A DNA stretch of 64,000 nt from Paratinospora sagittata (Eukaryota > Streptophyta > Magnoliopsida > Ranunculales > Menispermaceae): positions 2,509,501 through 2,573,500 of the forward strand of contig CM069600.1 in the NCBI GenBank assembly GCA_035771175.1, in the 5' to 3' direction. Position 1 is the stretch's first letter; each line of letters starts with the position of its first letter. A program made the position numbers and the translations under genes. Below the pieces are notes generated by a model. The model did not search any database, was not told the origin of the DNA, and saw nothing but the letters and a program-made list of their open reading frames with translations. Positions 35,401 to 48,485 of this stretch are shown in pieces.

Positions 35401-36666
35401 AAGGACTTTCGTGTGACTTATATAAGAATTCATAATTTTCACCCTAAATGGGACTGTCGTGTACACAAATTAGTAATTTTCTTTCAATCGGAGTTTTATG
35501 TGTTTATATAAATAACTTTACTATGTTCGCACCAACTAGGACTTTCATGTGCGTGTTTAACCGTATTCCTAATCATTACCCAAAATAGGACATTTGTCTG
35601 CTTTATATAAGAAATTTATATATTTCACAACAATTGGGAATTTTGTGTGCTTATATAAGCAAATTCCTAATTTTTACCCAAAAATAGGACTTTCGTGTAC
35701 GTATATACAGAAATTCTTAATTTCTACGAAAAATCGTACTTTCGTGTGTTAATCTACATAAATTCAAAAAACTTTACCCCGAATGGGAGTTTAATGTGCT
35801 TACATAAACAAATTCCTAGTTTTTAGCCTAAATGGGCTTTCATGTGCTTGTATAAATATATTCCTATTTATTACCCTAAATAGAACTTTTGTGTGCTTTA
35901 TATGAGAAATTTATATTTTTCACACCAAGTTGAACTTTCGTATGCTTATATAAGCAAATTCCTAATTTCTTACCCAAAATAGGACTATCGTGACATATAT
36001 AAAGAAATTCCTAATTTCTACCCAAAATCACACTTTCGTGTGCTTATATACATAAATTCGTAATCTTTTACCCCGAATCAGTGTTTCATGAGCTTATATA
36101 AACAAATTCCTATTTTTAGCCGAAAAGGGACTTTCGTGTGACTTAGATAAGAATTCATAATTTTCACCCTAAATGGGACTATCGTGTGCTTTATCCACAA
36201 ATTCGTAATTTCCTCCCAGTCAAAATTTTATGTGTTTACATAAATAACTTCATGATTTTCACCCCAACTACGTTTTTCACGTGTTTATAAACACAAGTTC
36301 CTAATTTTTAACATAATTGGGTTTTCATGTGCATGTATAAACGTATCCTAATTATTACCCTAAATAGGACTTTCGTGTGCTTTATATAAGAAATTTATAT
36401 TTTTCACATTGAGTGGGACTTTTATGTGCGTATATAAACAAATTCCTAATTTTTACCCAAAATAGGACTATCATGTACATATATATAAAGAAATTCTTAA
36501 TTTCTACCCAAAATCATACTTTCGCGTGTTAATAGAAATAAACTCGTAATTTTTTACCCCTTATGGGAGTTTTATGTGCTTATATAAACAAATTCCTAAT
36601 TTTTAACCTAAAATAGACTTTCGTGTGACTTATATAAGGAATTCATAATTTTAACCTAAATAGAAC

Positions 36667-36996
36667 CAGTGTTGTCAAGGCGACGCCTAGGCCCCTTGGG
36701 TAGTGGCCGCCTAGACGTAGTCTAGGCGGTTTGGGGAGGTCTAAGCAAATATGTTTTTTAAAGGGTTTTTTTTGAAATTTTTTTTTTGTTAAAACCTGCG
36801 AAATCCTCTCCCTTCTTCCACTTTGACTTCTGAATTAAATTAATAATTACATATAATTTAATATATATATATGGAGTGAGGGACTAATGAATAAATAAAT
36901 AAATTTTTCAAGGACCTCTAAATAAATATTTTATATCCCGCCTAGTCCCCGCCACGCCTAATTAAGGTTTACCGCCTTTCTGCCTTGACAAGACTG
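36667..36996. mobile_element. 330-bp hAT-type MITE inserted in the satellite
   Basis: Terminal inverted repeats are CAGTGTTGTCAAGGC on the left and, reverse-complemented, CAGTCTTGTCAAGGC on the right. The flanks AATAGAAC (36659-36666) and AATGGAAC (36997-37004) are an 8-bp target duplication with one mismatch. Subterminal CGCCTAG motifs point inward. The core is AT-rich with no ORF. Confidence 0.88.
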
Positions 36997-37984
36997 AATG
37001 GAACTATACAGAAATTCTTAATTTCTATGGAAAATCATACTTTCGTGTGTTTGTCTACATAAATTCGTGAATATTTACCCCGAATGGAAGTTTTGTGTGC
37101 TTATATAAAGAAATTCCTAATTTTTAGCCTAATTGGGCTTTCACGTGCTTGTATAAAATGTATTCCTAATTATTACCCAAAATAGGACTTTCGTGCGCCT
37201 TACATAAGAGATTTATATATTTCACACCAAGTGGGAATTTTGTGTGTTGATTTAAGCAAATTCCTAATTTTTACTCAAAACGGGGCCATCATGTACATAC
37301 ATAAAAAAATCTTAATTTCTACAGAAAATCATACTATCTGGTGCTTATCTACATAAATTTGAAAATTTTTACCCGGAATGGGAGTGTCGTGTGCTTATAT
37401 ACACAAATTCATGGTTTTTAGCCTAATTGGGCTTTCATGTGCTTGTCTAAACGTATTCCTAATTATTACCCTAAATAGAACTTTCGTTTGCTTTATATTA
37501 CAAATTTATATTTTTCCCACCAAGTGGGACTTTTGTATGCTTATATAAGCAAATTCCTAACTTTTACTGAAAATGGGACTATCGTGTTCATATACAAAGA
37601 ACAACTTAATTTCTACCCAAAATTGTACTTTTGTGTGCTTATATACATAAGTTCGTAAATCTTTACCTCGAATGGGAGTTTCGTGTGCATATATGAACCA
37701 ATTCCTAATTTCTACCCGGAAAGGGACTTTCGTGTGATTTATATAAGAATTCATAATTTTCACCCTAAATGGGACTATCGTGTGATTATATACACAAATT
37801 CGTAATTTTCTCACAATCGGAGTTTTATGTGTTTATATAAACAACTTCACGATTTTCACACCAACTAGGACTTCATGTGCTTATTGCGCTTATATACACA
37901 AATTCCTAATTTTTAGCATAATCGGGCTTTCATGTGCTTGTATAAATGTATTCCTAATTATTACCATATATAGGACTTTCTCTG

Positions 37985-39270
37985 GAAGAGTGATGACAAA
38001 TCAAAAGTTTCTCACTTAGTTAGATGGGAGATGGTGCAAAGGAACCGTGACAATGGGGGCCTCGGAGTTGGGAATGTTCTAACCAAAAATAAAGCACTTG
38101 CTGGTAAAATGGTTGTGGCATTTCACGAATGAGAGAGAGTCTCTATGGGCTCAGGTGATCAACAACATTCACGGCATAAGGGAGAATCTTTGGGAAACCC
38201 AGGTCCATCCTAAAGCAACTTTCAAAAGCCCCTGGAAATTTATCCACTCGATCTATCCCGATTACCTATCCAACACAAGATTAAGGTTGGGAAATGGAGA
38301 CTGCATTCGTTTTTGGGAAGATATCTAGTATGGAACTGAATGCTTTAAGTCATTATTTCCTACTCTTTACACTTTATCGACTCTCCACAATGCTCCAGTA
38401 TCTTTCTTCGCGCCCCCTCTCAATAATGAGACAGATAATGATGGGGTGTGGAATCTTCATCTCTCACGACCACCAGCTGAAAGGAATTTTAATGAGATAA
38501 CGGGTATTTTGGAGTGTCTTGATCATTGCAAGCTTTCTAGTGACAAAGATAAAGTGATGTGGATTGGAGATAGTTCGGGATCCTTCAATTCCAAATCTTT
38601 CTTTAGTACTCTTTTGTCATCTCAGCCAAACTCCTCATATTCATTCGCATTTGCTAACTTTATTTGGAATGCCCACGTTCCAACTTCCAAATAATGTTAA
38701 AGTTCTAGGATCGTTAGCTGCCCATAAAAAACTCAATACAACATATGTACTCCAAAGAAAATTTGCATCTTATTGTTTATCCCCAAATTGGTGTTGCCTA
38801 TGCAAGAATGGAGTGGAATCAACTGAACATCTGATCGGTGTCTGTGACTTTGTTAGGAAGATAGGGAATAGATGGACGGGAAAGTGTCAGTGATTACTTA
38901 ACCCAGTGAGGCATACCCCTTTTTGATTCCTTCCTAGCAATGTGCTAATGTCAAAATTGAAGAACTATTGGAGGGTATTGTTCTTTGCTATCTTATGGTC
39001 TGTTTGGAATGAAAGGAACAACATAATTGTTTATGATCTTTGTAATGGGGAGGAACAAGTGTGGAGTAATACTATTTTTTGGTTTAGTAATTGGGTTAGA
39101 AGCAGTAAACTATCTTTGGGTTACTCTGCTGGGGAGTGGAATAGAAGTTGGGATTCTATGTTGACATCCTTGTAATGCCTTTTGGGGACAACCCGTCCCC
39201 GGAGGCCTTTTTGTGTTTTGGTTCCTATCCACATGATGTATTGTATATATTATTTATAGAATTATCACGT
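37985..39270 (+). pseudogene. L1-type LINE ORF2 C-terminal fragment at the array edge
   Basis: It starts inside a satellite monomer (after AGGACTTTC) and reads, through several frames, KVSHLVRWEMVQRNRDNGGL, LRLGNGDCIRFWED, WNLHLSRPP, a zf-RVT segment (CLCKNGVESTEHLI) and ILWSVWNERNN, with stop near 39175. Frameshifts at about 38330, 38695 and 38890 break it. The satellite does not resume after it. Confidence 0.82.
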
Positions 39271-39278
39271 ATCTTGTG

Positions 39279-39500
39279 CCCCCCCCCCCCCCCTAAGGTG
39301 GGTTGGACACGTGCAATGTAGGCCTTCAGATGCACCAATTCAGAATTCCATGCGCATTGCACAAATAAAGGGGTAGCCTAAGGAAGGAGATTCAAATGCC
39401 AAGGATCTCCATTTTCTTGCCAATATTAGGTTCACTTTCAAGATGACTTTAGATCGGAGAACTGTGGATGATATAGAATAGATTTGGCTAGGGATTTTTG
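39279..39500 (+). pseudogene. Poly-C tract and RTE-type LINE 3' scrap
   Basis: After 15 C (39279-39293) the plus strand reads RWVGHVQCRPSDAPIQN, resembling the LRWFGHVQRRP tail of RTE-type LINEs. Related tails lie at about 40570-40680 and 41610-41855. Confidence 0.5.
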
Positions 39501-39739
39501 AGTTCTAAATAAATAGAATAAGTCACATTATGTTTTGTTTTGGACAGTAATCCTTTCGATACAATTTCTAATAAGCATAGGGTTTTTGCCAGGAAAGTTC
39601 TTGATGACCTGGGTGATTGCACACTAGGTTAAATGTTCTTTTCCCTTGAATTTTTTCAAATTATTAGAAGGGCTTTGAAAGAAAGCAAGTGCACAAAAAT
39701 GACTAAAAAATACCTGTGGAAGAAAATTGGAACATTATT

Positions 39740-42700
39740 CTATCCACGAGGAGAATTTCTGCTGTTCATCCTGGCTTCTTGCTGCACAGAACTACCAGTT
39801 TGTTCAAGATTTTCTCTACGTTGCTGCTGTTGACTTTGTCCACTTGCATTGCCTTGCTGATGAGCAGTTCTCATATTCTGACTTGTTCTCCATCTCAAGT
39901 ATTCCACAAGAAGGGAATTGGTACTGATTGCAATTCCAAAGCCAGTGAATGAAGAAAGGAGAACAGAGAGAATCGCATTCACATTTAGCTGTCATTTTTA
40001 AAAAAAGAACAAGAAGCTGAAATTCTCTTTCAAATCATGAACATGGTCAAAAAAAAAAAAAAAAAAAAACCCAACTTACTACAGCATAAAAGATGTGAGC
40101 AAACAGGATAACAATGGCAAACTGGAAGGAAGCATATGCCCAAATGTAACTCTTGCTGACTGAAACCGTACAATATCATGTTGTCAGTTACAATACAATT
40201 AATAAATGAAAATATTTTCCAACAAAAAACAAAGCACAAATATCAAAAGAGCAGGTCCGTTCTCCACTCCAGGAGTATAATAATGCAACCAATTCTACAT
40301 TCCTCAATATATCTAAAATAAAAAATAAAAAATCTACATTCCTCAAGGTCCCACCTTTAGGATGATGTGTTTGAGGCACATCCTTTCATGGAACCATATA
40401 TCAAAATAATTGTTAGTCATTTAACAGCAATATTTCAATTTTCATCATAAGCCTGTATTGAAGTCCCTTTTTTCTGGGGGCAGAGGGATAAAGAGAGCCA
40501 CGATAGGAAATATCAAGTATCCAAAGTTTGAAATCCGCCATAAACTTTGTTAATCCACATCATCTAGGTTATCTACAGACTGTATGAGTGTCAATTTTGC
40601 CCTTGATAGAGTGGAGTGGAGGAAGCAAATTCATGTAGCCGAACCAACTAAGTTGGGAAAACACTTTGTCTGAGTTGAATTAACTTAAGCAGAGTATAAA
40701 GATTGGTAAAACTTTCAATTAAGAATAGAAAAAAAAAAAAAAAAAAGTACTGAAGCAAATATATAGAATTCTAAAATGATATCTCACCCATTGTAGAAGC
40801 TATCATGGATGAAAGGAGACCCAAAACACAAGAAAAAGGTAAAGAAATGGCAAGAGCGCGGGATCCTAGTTGAGAAACCTGCATGCATTTCAATGTTATA
40901 ATAAAATTGCATATCAATGATATGCGGTAAAATAGTTTTTTTTTTTTTTTTTTTTTTGAGAAGAAACAAAAAATAAGTAAAACAATACAGCTTGATGCAA
41001 AGAGTACCAGCAGTACTCAAGCAACAAACAATTACTCCAATGTAGCATCCAATCCAAAATGCTATAATTTCTAGTATGATGAAAGGAAGCAGCCCAAAAT
41101 GCAGCACATGACATCAACTCATACCAAACTACATCAAAGTCATTGGAAAAATTTTCAAATACCAAATACCCTCCTATTCCTTTCCAATCAAATACACCAG
41201 ACAGTAGCAAGAGAGATCACTCTACTAATGCTGACAACTCTCGTAAAAGAACTAGGAAAATGAGCAAGAGATGAGCATTCGTTGTAACTGTTTGGAACAT
41301 GGAAAAGTCCATTACTAGAAACCACCCAATTATACCAAATCTTTTTTAGAAAAATACAACCCACAAAGAGATGATCCATAAACTCGCCGCATTGGAGGCA
41401 AAGTGGGAAGTTGTGAGGGGAGAAGCAAGACTTAGGAAACCTTTTCTGAAGCATGTCATATCAATATACTTACAAAAAAGCCTTCGATGAAGTGATGAAA
41501 TTGTGATACATAATCAATCCCATTTGTTTTGTGCATTACTAAAATGAATCTAATCCTATCAAATAAGAATTTTTAGTTGACAATCCTTCCCTTCATCCAA
41601 ATGAGAGACAACTGATTAAGGTGGTTTGTACACATGCAATAAAGACCATCGAATGTATCAATTACAAAGAGTAACCTACTAACAATTTATGGTAGTGATA
41701 TAGGTAAAGGAAGACCTAAAATAACATAAATAGAGATAATTAAAAAAGATATAATTATTTGTTATATAAATGTCAACCTAGCCTTTGATAGAGCAAAGTG
41801 AAGGAAACGACATCATGTAGCCGACCCTATGTAGTTGAAAAAATGCTTTATTGAGTTGAGGAAAATGAACTATGAAAAAGACTAGTCTCAAGGGGAAATT
41901 CAAAGTTGCATATGTCTCAAGCAATGCATAGCAAACACAACAATCAATTGGGATTTCTTAATCAGACCAAATCATATTATAACAAGCAAATCACTTATCA
42001 AAGAGAGAATGAGCTTGAAGAAAATGATTCAACTCAAATAATCATGATGATGATCAAAGTTAAAATTTGCGAGGTGTAATCGAGGAGATTTTCTTTTTTA
42101 AAGCAAGGTGTGAGCTTTGCGCTGATATGAGGCTTAAGCCTTATATTTTCGTTTAAAAATTATATTCTAAAAACAAGTTCCACTGATAAATGGAGAAGCA
42201 ACGTAAACAAAGGACTATTTTTTACATATAACCACGTAACAATATTGAGCACGCAAGATACAAATTTGATATATCAATTGTTTCAGCTGTTATAAAAATC
42301 ATCAAGAACATAATGAGAACAAATCCAAACTCCACATTTCCAAACGCTAATATTGTGTTTGTTTTGTGATTAAAATAGGGATACAATTCGAAAATGAAAT
42401 TTCAGAAATTGATTTTTTATTGTTTTTTAAGAATAGGTTGTTTTTTGTGTAAAATCTTTAAAAATTGTCTTTGAATTCAATCAACCAAACATGTTTTTCA
42501 TGTTTTTGAATTTTCAAATAAAAAAAACTATATCTGAATCACAAACCAAATGGGGCCTAAGTATTTAATGATAAAAAAAGTAACTAGTAGAAACCTAGCA
42601 TATAAAACACAAAGATAATAGGTGTTACCACTTTTTAGTCTCACCCATGACCCATGGTTCAAAAATTCCTCAAAATTCGGCGAATTTCCCCTAATTTTTT

Positions 42701-45700
42701 CCCCTTTTTTGACTACCGAAGTGCAAAATGGATGTAAAATAAAAAATGCAAAAATTTGCCGAAATAATTCGATAAAATTTCTATTTTTCAATTCAAAAAT
42801 GCAAAAATTTGACAAAATTTGATAAAATTCAACAGAATTCGATGAAATTCGACACAGACGTAAAATAAATGTTATTTCATCAATAGAATACAAAAAAATA
42901 CCAATAATTATGTATTATTTTCAACTTCATCAACCAACATAGCAGTATAAATTTTTAAAAAAATAATTTAACAAGCTAACAAATTATGTAGTTTATGGGA
43001 TATATTTTACCAAAAATAGAAGAAAAGAAGCAAAAAAATAAATAAATAAAGTTGAAATAAGATAAAAACTTAAAAATAAATTAAAAGAGTTCCAAAAGTC
43101 ATCTTCTTTTAGGTAACTCTTATAAAACAAGATTAAAAAATAATACATTTAAATAATAAACTAATAAATTAAGCATGGGGGAATTCAAACTTGCAAACTA
43201 TATGGTCGAGAAGCAAGCCACCACAAAATTAAATATTAAAACAAAGAAAAGGAATTAAGACCAAAAGCCGCCATTTTATATTCATCAACCCACTTAACAA
43301 GATTGATTTTGTTAGGTCACTTATTGGTATTTTTATGTATTAAAAGTATCTATTTATATTAGTTTTTAGTTTATACTATACTACAATAAATCTAGATATT
43401 TAAGCATATATGCAAAAATTCTCGAAATTTCTCTAATTTAGCGAATTTTTACAAAAATTCTCCATGTCGACTTAAACGTCTCCGAATTAATTCCAAGTTT
43501 CAAGTGATTGAAGTCAAGTCGAAATCGAATTTTCGATCCTTGGTCTCACCATCTCTAGTAACTTCCTAAGTTTTTAACTTTGTCAATTATATTTGATGAG
43601 GCTCCTTGCAATAAACCCATAGAAACAATTGGCAATGAAGTTCACTAGTAATGTGCAAGTAATCTCCAAATGAGAAGCCTAAGGAAAGAGTTGCAGAACT
43701 TAGATCTTCCTAAATGAATGAGATTAGAACTTTGTTAAAGAGAAAAAAAAACCACTAGCATTTTTGTTCCAATTTTAGTAGAAGTGTTTGGAGAAAAAAA
43801 TAGGAAAATGTAAACAAAAAAGGACTTGGGTTGAGCATTATGTTTACAAAAAGTGAAGCTTAAGCCTCACATAGCCTTACGGCATAAGTCTCAAGGTGTA
43901 AGCCTCATAGAAGTCAATGAGGCTTATGCCTTGCCTTACGGCATAAGTCTCAAGGTGTAAGCCTCATAGAAGTCAATGAGGCTTAAGCCTTAAAGCAGTT
44001 TCGACCACCTCAAGGCATAAGCCTCATTCGATTCTCAAAACTATGATGGTGATGGTGATGGTGATGGTGATGGTGATGATGTTAACATCAATGATCACAA
44101 CGACAACAAGAGTAATGATAATAACAATGATGTACTCATAAACATGCTTGTATGGAACTATACAACTCAACTAGCCAATTTGTAATTGATCCTCAAATGC
44201 AAATGGAGAAAATGCGCATTTTTGGTAGAAGCTTGGTAGGATTTAGGCCTATTCAGCTAGTTCAAACCTAAACAAGATGAAAATTTACATCTTTCTAGAA
44301 ACTTAGGTTGTAAACAATGCCAGCATGGACCTGAACAAGATCCATCCTTCTTAAGAAGGGTTAAGATACTTCAATATTTAATTGATGTATAACGTATTTT
44401 AAAATGTTTTTTATTTTAGTTTATTTTTTTAGGGAAGTTTTTATTTTGGTATATTTAATTTTTAGTGGTAGTTCTAGATAGTTTTTAAAATTCGTATTTA
44501 ATTTTTAAGTGTATTAAAAAGTGTTGAGAAGTGTCCAAATAGAGTTCTAATAGGATTAGGAAGTTGCTTTTATGCTATAGATAGATTAGGAAACTTATTT
44601 TTAGGTGTTTTAGGTAGTTTCTAAGATGTTTTAGGGGAGTTATTTATATAAGGAGCTCCAATTACGAAACTGATAGATGAAGATAATTTTTTTTCTCTTT
44701 GAATATTTTATTCAATAGAAGACATATTTGGTTATTTTTTAAGTATTTTCGTTTTTGCTTCCGCGACAAATCTACATCAAATTGGTATCAGAGACAAGTT
44801 CGATCTTGTTCTTTTTCGTCAATGGAGTCAAAGAGAAGAGGAAGACTCGCTATCAATTCTCGGGTCGATCGACTGGAAGAATTGATCACCGATACCGCCA
44901 AAACTGCGAATCAACTAAGAAAAGTTGTTTTACGCTTGATGTTGTCGCAGCTACAACTTCAAGAATCAGTCGTTGTCCAATACAGGGAGAAAATTGTGGG
45001 TTCCTCACGGCAATCCTGCAGTTTCACTCCACGATTCGAAGCAGGGGTCTGAATCCGACCAATCGCATGCGACTATTCTAGATCGTAGGGATCACTGCAA
45101 TCACCAGCACTTGCCTACACCACGACCTCGTCGTGAGGTTTGGTTCACACCAACTGACATAGAAGACTGGAATGATGAAGGAATTGAAAACTCGTTTGTT
45201 AATCAAGGAGGCTTTCAAATTCCACAATTATCGAACAAGAATATTCTTATTAATACAAATGACGAGCAATATGATGACCATGGTAAACCGCCATTATTTG
45301 ATGAATATCTAGAAGATATTGAGGAAGAGGTGGTTTATGGTGACAAACAAGTAAAGAAGGAGATGCGTGGACCGAGGAAGAACTTGAGAACCCGTTTGCT
45401 AAACAAAGGATTTTTCATGATGATCTTCAACCCAATGAAATAATAGATTGGTTATTTAAAGTTGAGGAAATATTTAATTTCAAAAAAAGTTCTACATCAA
45501 AAGACAATTTTGCTTGTGGTCACTAGATTTGAGTCTAGAACAACTTATTTTAGGATATAGTTACGTGGTTATCTTCATGCATCTAAAGTTTTTACTGTGC
45601 AAGATCCTCCATACTACGATGATTCTTTTGGTGGTGATTCGAATTCGAGGACAAATTCTTTCCAACAAGGGGGGAATGATGCATAACGTATTTTAAAATA

Positions 45701-48426
45701 TTTTTTAATTTAGTTTATTTTTTTAGGGAAGTTTTTATTTTGGTATATTTAATTTTTAGTGGTAGTTCTAGATAGTTTTTAAAATTCGTATTTAATTTTT
45801 AAGTGTATTAAAAAGTGTTGAGAAGTGTCTAAATAGAGTTCTAATAGGATTAGGAAGTTGTTTTTATATTATAGATAGGTTATGAAACTTATTTTTAGGT
45901 GTTTTAAGTAGTTTCTAAGACGTTTTACGGGAGTTATCTATATAAGGAGCTCCAATTACGAAATTTAATAGATGAAGATAATTTTTTTTCTCTTTGAATA
46001 TTTTATTCAATAGAATACATATTTGGTTATGTTTTGAGTATTTTCGTTTTTGCTTCCGCGACGAATCTACATCATTTATTATCATAGTTTTATGGAGTTC
46101 CGGGAGGATAAAAACAGAAATGGTTGGACAATCACATCCAGGCCACCATTCTCGTTTTAGATCCAATTTAATTGATCATGAACAATGAAAGATGTATTCT
46201 TTAGCAAGTACGATTTCTTACTGCAGGGCCAAAAACAGAAATGTTGTGGGGCAAGCATGTCACTCAAGTTGAGGATTCAGAACTTACATATTTATCTTGT
46301 TTAAATTTAAAGAAGAGCAGAGTCCCCAGGTTCTACAGTTTTTATGGGGCAAATACTGATGAGGTTTATAAAAAATGCAATGAAAGTTACTTACCAGCAA
46401 TTGCTCTAAAAAGCAGAAATAGGCAAGCATGCTGACCATGACGAGAACCGGCACATCCTGCCAGACCCTGCCACACATGAAACAAAGGGAGGACTGGAGT
46501 GAGAACTCCACAAACCAATTGGAATGAATACGTCATTAAGAACCCAAGGATCTTCTTAAACTTGAGAAAAAATGACAATAAGATGTAGCATTTATAATGT
46601 AGTCTCATGAATTTCCCTTTGTTATCTCCATCTGCAACCAATAGAACTGTATTCAAATGGTTCTGGTTACAAGAAGAATGTCACTTAAGAGAAATTTAAC
46701 CAACAATACATTCTTCCACAGTTTATTTGAGAGCAAAACTGTTTCCCAGGTTATAAGGAATCCTAAGAAAATCAACTTTGACATGTACAATATATACTCA
46801 TACAAAATAATCTGAGGTCTACCATGCAAGAACAGGAAATCTTGGCTTAACAGTTTGGATGTATGAACTACCATAATGTCATTAAATTGAGGAGGATCCT
46901 AAACAACTATCAAAGACACATGACCCACTTTGGTGGAAATCACCTTTCTGAGTGGCAAGGATGTTATGGAGTTCAGAGAAAAGCCTTGCGAGTATTTTGT
47001 TCTCCATTGGGAAATATTATCTAAGAGGGGAACTGATAAAAGATCTTCGTTTCCCTTCTTTTTTGTGGTAAGCCCCTGATCCTACAATTATTTTACTAGC
47101 TTTCTACTTAATACCTTTATCTCTATAAGAAACAAGAAAATTGTAAGGAAATGGTCACAAAGTTGCAGCAAATGTATTTTATCTACTCATTGTCTAATTC
47201 AATTTCAATTTTGAATTAATGGTGTAAAAAGAAGCCACTTCTGGGAAGAGTGATAAACTTTCAAGATCTACCACTTGCCTGTAACGAGCAGGATCCCTTT
47301 GCTGTAGAACTGTTACTGGATTTCTAGTAACAGTCTGAGCATTCTGTATTCTGAGCAATGTTACAGGTAGGTTTTGAACCTCTTGCTTGCAAACATCACA
47401 TGTCCTGTTGCCCTTTATGCTAAACCATTTTACTGCACAATCTCGGTGAGCAAGTGCAAGTTCACCTTTGCAGCTACACTCCATTTTAAGTGTCTCACCT
47501 CCTTCCCCAAGTTCAACCATACAAATTCTGCACACTGCATCTTCTTCTGGAATATCTTCACCGGTATCTTTGGTTGCTGAATAAATGTCATAAGAAGACT
47601 TAGCTATCAAAAGCAACATGGCATTATTATCCATATGAAAAGAAAAAAAATTCAATTTTGCTGAAATGAATTATATTATAGAAGTCTTTATTTTCACAAG
47701 AGAGTTGTAAGTGTTGCAACAGCTATGGCAACAGGAATCAATATCAATAACAAGAATTTGGAGAACGGGTTGAGGAAATATTTCAGCCAGGACTGGCTGT
47801 GACACAGTGGCAAGCATGAACATTTCGACATTGAATTTCAAACAGTCACTGGCAAGTGCTATGCATTAGAAGACATGGAGAACGAGTAGGAAGAGTAAAT
47901 GAGATTTCGGTTTACAATGGGCATTGTTTTTATTGAATTTGTGAGACTAACCTCATTTCTGGAAAGTACCAGTGTTCCACAGACGATCTAGCATTTGAGG
48001 TCAGGTTTCCGAGAATCACAGTCCAGACTAGGGATGAAATCGGATCAGGTTTGGACCGAATTTGGACCCGACCTGACATTGTCGGGTGAAGTAAATACTT
48101 CACCCGAATCCGACCTGACCCGACCCAAGGAAATATACTACCCAACCCGACCGACCTATTGACCGGGCGGGTCGGGTCGGGTGGTTGGGTTGGACAAACC
48201 CCAAAAATATTTTAATATTTAAATAAGTAAATAAAAAAGTATAAGAAAAAAATTAAATGAAAATGAGAAATAAAAGACCAATAAAAAAAATCAAAGAGAC
48301 TAAGATAAAACAAAAAGAAACATTAAAACAAAAATAATAAAGAAAAAAGTAAAACCAGAAAAAAGAAAACTAAATAAAACAAAAAAAGAAAAATACAAAG
48401 CAAAAAAAAAAAAAGTACACACACAC

Positions 48427-48485
<59 letters not shown>

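Larger units (their letters stand above)
28826..37985 (+). repeat. AT-rich satellite array with ten-monomer (~487 bp) higher-order repeat
   Basis: About 8 kb of tandem monomers, each 47-50 bp, built on the frame TAATTTTTACCC-AAATGGG, then ACTTTCGTGTGCTTATATA, and ending AAATTC. The monomers differ in a fixed order. In the cleanest copy the ten are 34749-34797, -34846, -34896, -34944, -34993, -35040, -35089, -35137, -35186 and -35235, 487 bp in all; the next copy restarts at 35236. The diagnostic first monomer (GGGACTATCGTGTACATATA) recurs near 29359, 29805, 30285, 31003, 32577, 33065, 33684, 34097, 34765, 35252, 35983, 36464 and 37575, often about 480-490 bp apart, with shorter or longer steps where monomers were lost or gained. 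A LINE (31513-32452) and a MITE (36667-36996) interrupt it. No coding function is seen. Confidence 0.92.

Noticed and set aside
37557..37814. Minus-strand reading frames in the satellite with repeated peptides such as YAHETPI
   Set aside because: They follow from 48-49 bp monomers happening to stay open for a few units; most monomers are not a multiple of three and frames close quickly. No start context or domain.
28826..37985. CRISPR-like array
   Set aside because: No constant repeat separated by unique spacers; every monomer is related to the next, and the setting is a plant chromosome.
47277..47279. Using the GT at 47274-47273 as donor of RINGv exon 5
   Set aside because: It adds four bases and shifts the frame into exon 6, destroying the conserved VWQDVP segment; the GC donor keeps it.
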